Of a stretch of DNA of 64,000 bases, positions 44,190-53,000 are shown in pieces. The position numbers and the translations under genes were made by a program. The notes beneath the pieces were generated by a model. It did no database searches. It saw only the letters and a program-made list of their open reading frames with translations, and was not told where the DNA came from. Every line of letters begins with the position of its first letter. The first letter of the stretch is position 1. Source of the DNA: VRUE01 sp963728045 (GTDB lineage Bacteria; Actinomycetota; Thermoleophilia; Solirubrobacterales; 70-9); NCBI GenBank assembly GCA_963728045.1, contig CAVSIE010000002.1:806001-870000 (forward strand), given 5' to 3'.

Positions 44190-44232
44190 TGGAGCTAGCC
44201 GGACTCGAACCGGCTAGCTCCACGGGTGCGAT
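44190..44232 (-). pseudogene. Remnant of a tRNA-Ala(CGC) 3' half
   Basis: On the minus strand the last 25 bases are identical to the 3' end of the intact tRNA-Ala(CGC) at 49639-49711 (T-arm plus acceptor strand TAGCTCCA). A further 9 bases (ATCGCACCC, anticodon loop and stem) match after a diverged gap. The 5' half is absent. With the adjoining base, the stretch 44189-44223 is now a perfect 14-bp palindrome with loop ACTCGAA, which the real tRNA is not. Confidence 0.8.
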
Positions 44233-44536
44233 TCAAGCCTGGATGGGAAAGTCAGAAAAGGGGACTGATTCCAGGGCATTCGTAATGGCGCCCCGAAGCC
44301 CCGGTCGGTTTCCTCAGCCGAGGAACCCTTCGGCCCATTCTTTCGCGGAGCTCGGCCAGGGCGTCGACGTCGACGCGACTGCGCCGCAGCTCGCGCGAGC
44401 GTCGATCGGTGCACACAACGGCAGGTCAACCGGGCTGCTCCTGCACATGTTGGTGAAGCGACCGCCGCGTTGCCCGGACAGGCTAGGGAGGTTAACCCGC
44501 GGCGCTTTTCACGCCGCCCTGAGAAAGGAACACAAG
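44233..44536. other. Non-coding stretch upstream of a secreted-protein gene
   Basis: About 300 bases without a supported gene. CCTGGA (44238-44243) with TCCAGG (44271-44276) forms a small hairpin next to the tRNA remnant. A reading frame that begins at 44183 is open through this region, but its first residues derive from antisense tRNA sequence and there is no coding evidence. AGAAAGGAA before ATG 44537 is the ribosome site of the next gene. Confidence 0.6.
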
Positions 44537-45190
44537 ATGAGATCGGTGAAGACCACGGGGATCGCCATCTGCATGGCGCTGCTCCTAACCGCCATAGCCG
44601 GTGCGGGCACTGCCTCCGCTGCGCAGTTCCGCGCCGAAAAATACCCAGCGACCGCAACCGGGGGCTTGAACGGCAGCCTGTATAGCTTCACGACCTCGGG
44701 CCCAAGTTGGAAATGCGTTTCGTCCACGCTGACCGGGACCATTTCGGCCCCGTCGACCACGTTTGCGGCGGTGCCGGCGTTCAGCAACTGTCAGTTCGGC
44801 GGCTTGGCGTTCGCGACGAAACTCAATAGCTGTAGTTTCGCGTTCCAGAACAGCAGCGAAGAAAAAGTGAACACTGGAACGATGGATATCGTCTGCAGCA
44901 AAGGCGGCGATCAGATCGAACTCATAAATGCGATCTGCACCCTGAAAATACCCGCACAGACCGGGCGTGGTCCTGTCGAATATGCCAATATCGGAGGGCC
45001 GGGGTCCAGCCGTAAGTTCACTGTCACTGCGAACACTACCGGCTTCAAATACAGCCTGGCGGGCTTCGGAGGAATGGGTTGTGGGGTACCGGACGGCACC
45101 TTTGAAAACGGTACCTTGGGCGGCCAGTGGGTCGTCCAAGGGACGAGTGGCGGATCGGCGGTTGGGCTTTACCTCAGCAATACGCAGTAA
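44537..45190 (+). CDS. Small secreted protein of unknown function
   Basis: 217 residues from ATG 44537, preceded by AGAAAGGAACACAAG. Signal peptide with core ICMALLLTAIAGAG and cleavage near ASAAQF. The mature part is a beta-rich, cysteine-containing domain (WKCVSSTLTGTISAPSTTF, FSNCQFGG, LNSCSFAF, DIVCSKGG, AICTLKI, GMGCGVPDG): six cysteines, perhaps three disulfides. The pattern 'AQFxAExYPATxTG ... CxxxxxTGTxSAPSTT' resembles exported proteins I associate with Solirubrobacterales, but no function is known. Base composition is lower in GC than its neighbours. A strong hairpin follows. Confidence 0.8.
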   Translation: MRSVKTTGIAICMALLLTAIAGAGTASAAQFRAEKYPATATGGLNGSLYSFTTSGPSWKCVSSTLTGTISAPSTTFAAVPAFSNCQFGGLAFATKLNSCSFAFQNSSEEKVNTGTMDIVCSKGGDQIELINAICTLKIPAQTGRGPVEYANIGGPGSSRKFTVTANTTGFKYSLAGFGGMGCGVPDGTFENGTLGGQWVVQGTSGGSAVGLYLSNTQ

Positions 45191-45255
45191 CCGGCTGCCC
45201 AGCTCACCCACATAGTGAGCACGCGGCTGCGTCAAGCCTCGTGTTCCAGGGGCAC

Positions 45256-45288
45256 ACGGCCCGGATCGGTATTGCCGATCCGGGCCGT
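45256..45288 (+). terminator. Strong hairpin, probable terminator
   Basis: ACGGCCCGGATCGG (45256-45269), loop TATTG, CCGATCCGGGCCGT (45275-45288): a perfect 14-bp stem. No T run follows, as is common for terminators in GC-rich actinobacteria. It would end the secreted-protein transcript. Confidence 0.65.
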
Positions 45289-45601
45289 ACCTCGTGTGGG
45301 GTGAAACGGCGGGTCTCGGGGGCACATCGCGGGGGGCTAACAAACCCCTACGGCAGCGTAAAGGTACCGGCGCGTGTTCATATTTATGGCCAAATAAGTT
45401 GCACCAATACATGCCCGCTCAAATAAAGTGTGTGCACAGGCTCTCGGTGTCCTAATTCTTGCTGACGACCAGGGGGGCAGTGGTGTGCGTTTGATGTGGC
45501 AGTGGCAGAGGTGGGATAGGCGCCCTCTCCTCGGGCAAGGGGCAAGTCGCGACAAGCGCCCTTCGTCGAAGTGGTCCAAGCGCTAACCCTTCTCACGCCC
45601 G
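45289..45601. other. AT-richer gap before the PucR-type gene
   Basis: 313 bases with no supported gene. 45375-45430 is the most AT-rich stretch nearby (TATTTATGGCCAAATA at 45381) and is a reasonable place for the promoter of the regulator gene at 45602, but no consensus elements can be assigned with certainty. Confidence 0.5.
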
Positions 45602-46777
45602 ATGCAGCGCGCCTCCTCCAGTTGCGACCCGAGTCCGCTCGCCGACCGCATCCGCGCCCGACGCGCCGAGCTCGAGCAGGCTGTCTTTGCCCGTTTTGCC
45701 GCGATCTCCAACAGGGCTGTCGCTCCGGATCCCGCCTACCTCGCCGGCATCCGTGCCGCTCTCACCGCTGCTCTCGACTACGGCCTCGCCGCGATCACGT
45801 CTCCAGACCGCGCGCCCGAGCCGGTGCCGGTGCAGCTGCTCGGCCAGGCTCGGCTGGCCGCGCGCAATGGCGTCAGGCTCGAGACCGTCCTGCGCCGCTA
45901 CGCCGCCGGCCACAGCCTCCTCGCCGACACGCTGCTCGACGAGGCGGCGGCCCTCGGCATCGGCGCTGCTGAGCTCAAGTCGGCCCTGCGCACCCTCGCT
46001 GCGCACTATGACCGGGTGGTCGTCTCGGTCGGCCAGGAGTACGCCCGTGCGCGTGAGAGCGAGGTCGAACCGCGCAGCTCCAGGCGCCGCCGCTATACCC
46101 AGCTGCGTCGCCTGCTCGCCGGCGAGCGATTGGACGCTGGCGAGCTCAGCTATGAGTTCGACGCCCACCACCTCGCCCTCGTCGCATGCGGTACGGCCGC
46201 GACGAGGGCGCTCGCGCTCGTAGGGGAGCGCTTCGATCGCCGCCTGCTCCTTGCCGAGCCCGACGAGCAGACCGCCTGGGCTTGGCTCGGCGGTAGACGC
46301 CGGTTCGAGGAGCGAGATATCGAGTTGCTCGCCGCTGCTGAGTGGCCCTCGGGCGTCGCCGTCGGCTGTGGCCTCTGCGGTCAAGGCCTGGCTGGCTGGC
46401 GCCTCAGCCATCGCCAGGCTGCCGCTGCGATGTCGGTCGCCCAGCGCGTGACCGACAGGCTCATCAACTACGCGGACGTCGCCCTACTCGCCTCCGCCCT
46501 GCAGGACGACCTCCTCCTCAACTCCCTGGATCAGCTCTACCTCTCCCGCCTTTCCGGGGACCGCGACCGGGGTCTCACCGCGAAGGACACGCTGCGCGCC
46601 TACTTCGCCGCCGCCGGAAACGTCTCCTCGGCCGCCGCCGCGCTCGGCGTCAACCGCCGCACCATCGCCAGCCGCCTCACCGCGATCGAGGAGTCCCTCG
46701 GCCGCCCCCTCGACTCCGCCGCCGCCGAGATCGAAACCGCCTTGCGCCTAGACGAGGTCGGCGCATTTTCCTCCTGA
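45602..46777 (+). CDS. PucR/CdaR-type transcriptional regulator
   Basis: 391 residues from ATG 45602. The C-terminal helix-turn-helix of the PucR family is clear: LRAYFAAAGNVSSAAAALGVNRRTIASRLTAIEESLG (key part SSAAAALGVNRRTIASRL). The N-terminal ~170 residues are all-helical (RsbRD/PucR N-terminal-like), with LETVLRRYAAGHSLLADTLL. A GGDEF-like middle part is reduced. Target genes are not shown; neighbours are a secreted protein upstream and tRNA-Ala downstream on the other strand. Confidence 0.88.
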   Translation: MQRASSSCDPSPLADRIRARRAELEQAVFARFAAISNRAVAPDPAYLAGIRAALTAALDYGLAAITSPDRAPEPVPVQLLGQARLAARNGVRLETVLRRYAAGHSLLADTLLDEAAALGIGAAELKSALRTLAAHYDRVVVSVGQEYARARESEVEPRSSRRRRYTQLRRLLAGERLDAGELSYEFDAHHLALVACGTAATRALALVGERFDRRLLLAEPDEQTAWAWLGGRRRFEERDIELLAAAEWPSGVAVGCGLCGQGLAGWRLSHRQAAAAMSVAQRVTDRLINYADVALLASALQDDLLLNSLDQLYLSRLSGDRDRGLTAKDTLRAYFAAAGNVSSAAAALGVNRRTIASRLTAIEESLGRPLDSAAAEIETALRLDEVGAFSS

Positions 46778-46853
46778 CCCCTGCCGACCGCTCGGAGTGA
46801 CGAAAGTCTCCGTTCGCTGACGACGCCCTGACGCGCCGGGGCGCTTCTGCGCA

Positions 46854-46926
46854 TGGAGCCAGCCGGGATCGAACCGGCGACCTCCGCCTTGCAAAGGCGG
46901 CGCTCTGCCAGCTGAGCTATGGCCCC
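46854..46926 (-). tRNA. tRNA-Ala (anticodon TGC)
   Basis: 73-base cloverleaf on the minus strand: acceptor GGGGCCA/TGGCTCC, discriminator A, D-arm AGCTCAGCTGGCAGAGC, anticodon stem-loop CCGCC TTTGCAA GGCGG and T-arm GCCGG TTCGATC CCGGC. CCA is not encoded. Confidence 0.96.
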
Positions 46927-46959
46927 GCGCCTGAAAGTGTAGAGCGGCGAAGGGGACTA

Positions 46960-47733
46960 CTACGCAGCGACGGCGCGCTTGTAGCGGGTGACCGAGAGGA
47001 AGGCGAAGACGGCGGCGATGCCGATCGACCAGGCGACGGCGCCCCAGATCGAGTTGCCGGCGGGGGCGCCGATGAAGAGGGCGCGCATCGCGTCGACCGT
47101 GACCGTGAAGGGGTTGACTTCGGCGAAGGCCTGCAGGGCGCCGGGCATCGAGTCGACCGGGACGAAGGCAGAGGAGATGAAGCTGAGCGGGAAGATCATG
47201 ATGAAGCCGAACGCCTGCGAGGACTCCGGCGAGGAGGCGGTGAGGCCGACGAAGGCGAAGACCCAGGAGAAGGCATAGCCGAAGAGCAGCGCCAGGCCGA
47301 TGCCGGCGACGACGTGCAGGACCGGGGCGTCGAAGGAGAAGCCGGCGATCAGCCCGACGACGATCATCACTGTGACCGAAAGCGCGTTGGTGGCGATGTC
47401 GGCGAGGGTGCGGCCGGCGAGCACGGCGGAGCGCGACATCGGCAGCGACCGGAAGCGGTCGACGAGGCCCTTCTTCAGGTCCTCTGAGAGGCCCAGCGCG
47501 GTGACGAAGCCGCCGAAGGACATCGTCTGGATGATGATCCCCGGGATCAGGAAGTCGACGTAGTCGTAGCCGGGGGTGCTGATCGCGCCGCCGAAGACGT
47601 AGACGAAGAGCAGCACGAACATCAGCGGCTGCACGGTGAAGGAGATCAGCAGGTCGGGCGCGCGGGGGATGCGCAGGAGGCTGCGCTTAGCCAGCACCAG
47701 GGTGTCGGAGACGCTGTTGCGCAGGCCGCTCAC
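46960..47733 (-). CDS. ABC-2 type exporter permease (DrrB-like)
   Basis: 257 residues with six membrane helices. Motifs of the ABC-2/DrrB group: PDLLISFTVQPLMFVLLFVYVFG, FLIPGIIIQTMSFG, RFRSLPMSRSAVLAGR (the cytoplasmic coupling helix) and FPLSFISSAFVPVDSMPG near the C-terminus. Its start overlaps the ATPase stop by four bases. With the ATPase it forms a two-gene exporter for a drug, lipid or polyketide-like substrate; the substrate is unknown. Confidence 0.93.
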   Translation of the reverse strand: MSGLRNSVSDTLVLAKRSLLRIPRAPDLLISFTVQPLMFVLLFVYVFGGAISTPGYDYVDFLIPGIIIQTMSFGGFVTALGLSEDLKKGLVDRFRSLPMSRSAVLAGRTLADIATNALSVTVMIVVGLIAGFSFDAPVLHVVAGIGLALLFGYAFSWVFAFVGLTASSPESSQAFGFIMIFPLSFISSAFVPVDSMPGALQAFAEVNPFTVTVDAMRALFIGAPAGNSIWGAVAWSIGIAAVFAFLSVTRYKRAVAA

Positions 47734-48716
47734 CGATCCTCCTCCCCGGCGCCGTTCTCGCCGGAGGGCTCCGCCGCGCGCCCGGTCAGGGTGAGGAAGA
47801 CGTCGTCGAGGGTCGGGCGGTGCATGGTCACGTCGTCGATCCCGATCCCCGCCTCGTCGAGGCGCCGCACGGCCTCGGCGATCGCCCCCTGGCGGCGGCG
47901 CAGCGGCACGCAGAGAGCGCCGTCTGAGACCTCGGGGCGCTCGGCGGCGATCGCGGCCAGCGCGGCGGCGGCCAACTCGGCCTGGCCTTTGTCCTCGAGC
48001 GTCACGTCGAGCCGCTCGCCGCCGACCTGATCCTTGAGCTCGTCCGAGCTGCCCTCGGCGATCACGCGGCCGCGGTCGATCACGGCGATGCGGTCGGCGA
48101 GCCGGTCGGCCTCGTCGAGGTACTGGGTCGTGAGCAGGACCGTGGTGCCCTGCGCCACCCGCGCCTCGATCGTCTCCCAGAGGTCGATGCGGCTGCGCGG
48201 GTCGAGCCCAGTCGTCGGCTCGTCGAGGAAGATCACCGGCGGGCGGGCGACCAGCGCCGCGGCTAGGTCGAGGCGGCGGCGCATCCCGCCCGAGTAGGTG
48301 CGCACGAGGCGGTCGGCAGTCTCGCTGAGGCCGAAGCGCTCGAGCAGCTCGGCGGCGCGCTTGCGCGGCTCCCCTTTTGGCAGGTGGTAGAGCTGGCCGA
48401 CCATTTCGAGGTTCTCGGCCCCGGTCAGGTTTTCGTCGACGGCGGCGTACTGGCCGGCCAGGCCGATGCGGCTGCGCAGCTTGGCCGCGTCGCGCTCGAC
48501 GTCGAGGCCGGCAACGCGGGCGCTGCCGCCGTCTGGGCGGAGCAGCGTGGTGAGAATGCGGACGGCGGTCGTCTTGCCGGCCCCATTCGGTCCGAGCAGG
48601 CCGAGGACGGTGCCGGCGGGAGCGCTGAGGTCGATCCCGTCAAGCGCCTGGACCTTGCCGAAAGCCCTGCGCAGCCCGGTTGCCTCGATGGCGGCGTCGG
48701 CGCTCACTTCCTGCAA
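47730..48716 (-). CDS. ABC exporter ATP-binding protein (DrrA-like)
   Basis: 328 residues, TTG 48716 (a GTG nine bases later is an alternative start). Walker A GLLGPNGAGKTTAVRIL, Q-loop GLAGQYAAVDENLTG, signature YSGGMRRRLDLAAAL, Walker B PPVIFLDEPTTGLDPRSR and switch VLLTTQYLDEADRLADR. The C-terminal ~90 residues are the DrrA-type regulatory tail. Same transcript as the permease gene. Confidence 0.95.
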   Translation of the reverse strand: MQEVSADAAIEATGLRRAFGKVQALDGIDLSAPAGTVLGLLGPNGAGKTTAVRILTTLLRPDGGSARVAGLDVERDAAKLRSRIGLAGQYAAVDENLTGAENLEMVGQLYHLPKGEPRKRAAELLERFGLSETADRLVRTYSGGMRRRLDLAAALVARPPVIFLDEPTTGLDPRSRIDLWETIEARVAQGTTVLLTTQYLDEADRLADRIAVIDRGRVIAEGSSDELKDQVGGERLDVTLEDKGQAELAAAALAAIAAERPEVSDGALCVPLRRRQGAIAEAVRRLDEAGIGIDDVTMHRPTLDDVFLTLTGRAAEPSGENGAGEEDR

Positions 48717-48754
48717 CCTACAGAGGGCGCGCGCCCGGCCAGCACCGGGTGCGA

Positions 48755-49552
48755 TCAGTCGTCGAAGTCGAAGTCCTTGGGAGGTTTCTGCTCGAACCAG
48801 AGCTCGTCGTCTTCCGGCGCGTCCTCGAGGAAGTCGGGGGTCTCCTCGAGCACGTCGTGGTCGGCGGCAGAGCCGCCGGAGGGCGCCGGGGCGTCCTCAT
48901 CGTCGGCCTCCTCTGCAGGCGGCGCTGTCTCCGCGACCTCCGTCTCAGCCGCGGGTGGGGCATCCTCGGCGAGCGGCGCGTCGAGCGCCTGGTCGAGCTC
49001 CTCAGAGAGACGCTGGTCGCTCCAGAACTCGTCGTCCTCCTCGTTGTCCTCCAGCTCGGCCTCCGGCGTCGCCTCGACCTCGATTTCCTCGACCGCTTCC
49101 ATGTTCGCCAGCGGATCGACCGGGGCGAGCCGCGGCTCGGCGATCTCCTCCTCGACCAGCTCCTCGTCGCTGGGGCCGGGATTGCTCTCCGCGGCCGCCA
49201 GCTCCTCCTCGACGTCGAAGTGCTCGGTCGGCTGTTCGGCAATCGTCTCGCGGTCCTCTTCGGCGGGGGCTTCCTCGTCGGAAGGCTCTTCTTCAGCGGG
49301 CTCCGGAGTCGGAGGCGCCTCCTGAAGGTCGGCCACTGCGGGCTCCTGCCGCTGCTGTGGCTTCTCGCCGGTCCCGGGGGCAGTCATGAACTCGGTCGGC
49401 GCCTCAGCGGCCGTGTCACTCCCCTGCTCGCTGCCGGGCCGCTCCGCCTGCCCGAATGCCTCGTCCTCGAGCTGCTGCAGCTCGGAATCGGCGGCGCCGT
49501 GCTGCCGCTTCAGCTCCAGATGCTCTCTGATTGCCTCGTCGAGAATGCCCAT
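48755..49552 (-). CDS. Highly acidic, low-complexity protein with Trp repeats
   Basis: 265 residues from ATG 49552. Only the first ~30 residues look folded: MGILDEAIREHLELKRQHGA, an amphipathic helix. The rest is Glu/Asp/Pro/Ala-rich and probably disordered, very acidic overall. Short tryptophan motifs recur: DDEFWSDQRL (middle) and DDELWFEQKPPKDFDFDD at the extreme C-terminus, suggesting two docking sites for a partner. No signal peptide. Function unknown. It is upstream of the exporter genes on the same strand but 38 bases away. Confidence 0.78.
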   Translation of the reverse strand: MGILDEAIREHLELKRQHGAADSELQQLEDEAFGQAERPGSEQGSDTAAEAPTEFMTAPGTGEKPQQRQEPAVADLQEAPPTPEPAEEEPSDEEAPAEEDRETIAEQPTEHFDVEEELAAAESNPGPSDEELVEEEIAEPRLAPVDPLANMEAVEEIEVEATPEAELEDNEEDDEFWSDQRLSEELDQALDAPLAEDAPPAAETEVAETAPPAEEADDEDAPAPSGGSAADHDVLEETPDFLEDAPEDDELWFEQKPPKDFDFDD

Positions 49553-49638
49553 GGGACTCGTTGCCGGGGAACCTAAAGCCTATGCGGTTATCCTTGCCGT
49601 TGCGAGGGCTTTGGGACGATCCTCCCAGCCCGCGCCGA

Positions 49639-49711
49639 GGGGCTATAGCTCAGCTGGAAGAGCGCCTGGATCGCACCCAGGAGGTCGCCGGTTCGAGTCC
49701 GGCTAGCTCCA
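49639..49711 (+). tRNA. tRNA-Ala (anticodon CGC)
   Basis: 73-base cloverleaf: acceptor GGGGCTA/TAGCTCC with discriminator A, anticodon stem-loop CCTGG ATCGCAC CCAGG (anticodon CGC), T-arm GCCGG TTCGAGT CCGGC. CCA is not encoded. Its 3' end is duplicated in inverted orientation at 44190-44214. Confidence 0.95.
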
Positions 49712-49714
49712 TCT

Positions 49715-49746
49715 GCAGAAGCCCTAGTCGGGGGCTTCTGCTTTTC
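49715..49746 (+). terminator. Terminator of tRNA-Ala(CGC)
   Basis: GCAGAAGCCC (49715-49724) and GGGCTTCTGC (49732-49741) with a seven-base loop, followed by TTTTCAG. It starts three bases after the tRNA. Confidence 0.9.
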
Positions 49747-50061
49747 AGCCTTCTCGAACCGCCACCGAAATCCGCGCACATTTCGGGCAAGGCTGACAGA
49801 CGCCCTTCGCCGAGGAGCCATGCTCGCCGCCCGATCGGCTTCTGAGGATCTGCGAAGGTGACGTGGATCTCGCGGTGATCGACCGGGCCGGGCGAGTGAC
49901 GCAAGCGCGGCAAACCTTCGGCGCCGGCCTCGAGCAGTTCGAGCAGCTTCTCCGCGCCGGCCGGGAAGTCCCTGCGCCTCGGCGCCGATCCTCCTCTTGC
50001 ACGCACTGCCGCGTTTGACCCGATCAGGGCGCTGGTAAATTGGTTTGAGAAGGGTGCTGAC
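49747..50061. other. Non-coding stretch between tRNA-Ala and the metalloprotease gene
   Basis: About 315 bases. Minus-strand frames are open here, but they run through the tRNA and give only antisense-type peptides (ELAGLEPATSW-like), a well-known false-gene pattern. GACTGGCG and AAGGAGGA at 50062 belong to the next gene. No other signal seen. Confidence 0.6.
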
Positions 50062-50077
50062 AAGGAGGACTGGCGCG

Positions 50078-53000
50078 ATGGCTTGCGCGAGTGCGACCGC
50101 AGACCTCCGGCGAGCAGGGGAAATGAAACGGTTGCTTGATACGAATCGGAATTGGTTTCTGGCCTTTAGCTGTGCCCGACTTGCGATCGTGGCGCTTCTG
50201 CCGTGTGCTGCGCTTGCCGGCCTCTGTTCATCCGCGCAGGCGGCGGTAACGCGCTCCGGCACCCTGCACACAATCGTCACCGACAACTTCCGCACCGGTG
50301 AGTCGACCACCCGATACAGCCTGGTGTCCGGGGAGAAGGCGATCCCGCTGCGCCCGACGGCCCTCGCGGCGGAGCCGGGGGAACGGGTCGTGGTCACGGG
50401 CGAGGTCCGCGAAGGCACGATGGTGGGGCAGGTCGCAGCAAGGACGGTGAGCGCGAAGCCGCAGGCCTTGACGGAACCGCGCAAGGTTGCGGTCCTCCTG
50501 GTCACCTTCCCCGGCGATCCCGCCGAACCCTGGCTCCCGGAGGAAACCCGCTCCAAGGTCTTCACGGCGGCCAACTCCGCCAACGCCTTCTACAAAGAGG
50601 AGTCCTACAGCGAGATCTCACTGAAAGGGAAGCTCGAAGAGGACGGGGATGTATTCGGATGGCTCGCGCTTGAAACCCCTACGACCCAATGCTCGTTCGC
50701 GGCGTGGAAAGACGCGGCCAACGCGGCCGCAGCGGCCGACGGAATCGACCTGACGGGCTACCAGCACATCGTCTACGTCTTTCCGAAACGAAGCAGCTGC
50801 GATTGGCTCGGCCTGGCGGTCGTCGGGGGCGACTGGTCGATGATCAACGGCGACCAAGGTGTCCACGCAATCGCGCACGAGCTGGGCCACAACCTCGGCC
50901 TGGAGCACGCCGGCAGCCTGACGTGCTTCGCCGGGACGCAGAGGGTCCAGATCAGCAACTCCTGCGCGATCACCGAGTACGGAGATCCGTTCGACGTGAT
51001 GGGGAACATCGCGCCGCGGCACAGCAACGGCTGGAACCTCGCCAAGCTAGACATCCTCGGTGAAGAGAACATCGAGACGGTGGAAACCTCGGGCACGTAT
51101 TCCATGCGGTCTGCATTCGAAGAGACGGATGAAACGACGGTTGTGCGCGTTCCCCGGGAAAAATTCGCGGATGGAGACGTGTCGTCCTGGTACTACCTCG
51201 AGGTGAGGAAAACTGGGGGCGTGTTCGAGAACGTGACCGACGCCTCCACCACCGGGGTCTCGATCCGGATCCCGAGGGGACTCGCGCCGGAGACGGTGCT
51301 GGTCGATGCCAACCCCAGCACCTCCACGTTCCTCGATGCGCCGCTTAAAGCGGGTCAGACCTTCAACAGCGGGCCGGTGCAGATCACCACTGTTGCCGCG
51401 GGTGGTGGCAACGCCACGGTCTCGGTCGCTCTCGACGAAGAGGCCCCGACCGCCCCGACCAACCTCACGGCGACAGTCGGGCTCGAAGGCGTGAAATTGC
51501 AATGGAGCGCAAGCACCGACGATGTCGGCGTCGACCGCTACGTCGTCTTCCGCGACGGAACGCAGATCGACTCCACAGATAGCACTGAGTTCCTCGATGC
51601 CCGCGCCCCCGCCGGCGATCACACTTATGTCGTCCACGCGGAGGACGAGTTCCGCAACCGAAGTGGAGCGTCCAACTCGACCGTGGTGACCGTTCCCGAG
51701 TTCGAGCCGCCCGTCTGTGGCAGCGAAAGGTGCGAAGTCACGTTCAGGTATTCGGGCGAGGAAGCGGCGTGGAACGTGCCACCGGGCGTCAGCGAGGCCG
51801 ACTTCAGGGTCGAAGGAGCCCGGGGCGGGGGGTTCGGCTTCAACTTCGGGGCACGTGTCGAGGCGACGCTCGAGTCGTTGAGTTCCGAGGAGGACGTGAC
51901 CATTAGCGTCGGCGGAACGGGCGAGTCCATCGCCGACGGGGGCGAAGGGGGCTTCGGCGGCGGTGGCGACGGCACGTTCGGCGCCGGGGGCGGTGGGTCC
52001 AGCTCCATCGAGGTCGAGGATGACCTGATGCTGCTCGCCGGTGGCGGTGGTGGCGAGGGGGAAAGTGGCCTCAATTCGGCCACTGGACAGAAACCGAGCG
52101 GCGGCCGGGGCGGACAAGGAGGGGAGATCGGCACGAGCGGATCAAACGGCAGCGCAACCACCGCGCATGGGGCGGCACTGGGTGGAGGCAAAGGCGGCAA
52201 CCGGGGCGGCAGCTTCGATCCTCCAGGCACCGACGGAGCGGGCGGCGCCGGGGGCCAAGTGACCGGGGACAGCACCTGTGAAGGTGACGCTTCCGCCGGC
52301 TCCCCGGGGGCGGCCGGCAGCAGCCTGTTGGGCGGAGGCGGTGCTCCGAACGCCGGGGGCGGCGGTGGGGGTGGCTACTTCGGCGGGGGCCAGGGCGGCG
52401 GTGGCGCCAGCGACAAATGCGGAAACACTGCGGGCCGGGGAGGCGGCGGTGGCGGCTCCAGCTTCGCCGCGCCCGGGATCTTGGCCGAATTCACGGGGGG
52501 TGCCCGGTCAGGAAACGGGCAGGTCTGGATCTCTTACCCGAATCCTGTCGCGGTCGACAATCACAGCTACACGACCGAACCGAATCAGGAGCTCGTCGTG
52601 GTCGCTGAGTCGGGTGTCCTCTCTGGCGCCTCCGGCCCCGACGGGGTGCCGCTTGAGGCAACCGTTGTCAACGCGTCTGACCACGGCTCCGCAGTGCTGG
52701 CCGACGACGGAGCATTCACCTACATCCCCTCTCCCGGGTTCACCGGTGGCGATTCATTTACCTACCGCGTCTACGACCCTTCGGGCGACTACGCGACCGG
52801 CCAGGTCAAATTGACGGTCGCCCAGCCTCCCACGGCTTTGATCTCCGCGCCGACGGTGGGCGGCACCTACATCTTGGGGCAGTCGGCGCCGGCCGCCTTC
52901 TCCTGTAACGAGGGCGCGGGTGGGATCGGCCTTTCCTCCTGCAACGACTCCCGCGGCGTCGAAACCAAAGATGGAGGCGCAGGCCTCCTCGACACCTCGG

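Noticed and set aside
44183..44536. N-terminal extension of the secreted-protein gene (frame from 44183)
   Set aside because: Its first residues are translated antisense tRNA remnant; ATG 44537 has a ribosome site and signal peptide.
45381..45396. Operator-like palindrome TATTTATGGCCAAATA
   Set aside because: Only five outer base pairs match; the centre is mismatched, so symmetry is too weak to claim.
49588..50583. Minus-strand frame of 331 codons across tRNA-Ala and the protease gene start
   Set aside because: Contains the classic antisense-tRNA peptide pattern and overlaps a well-supported gene.
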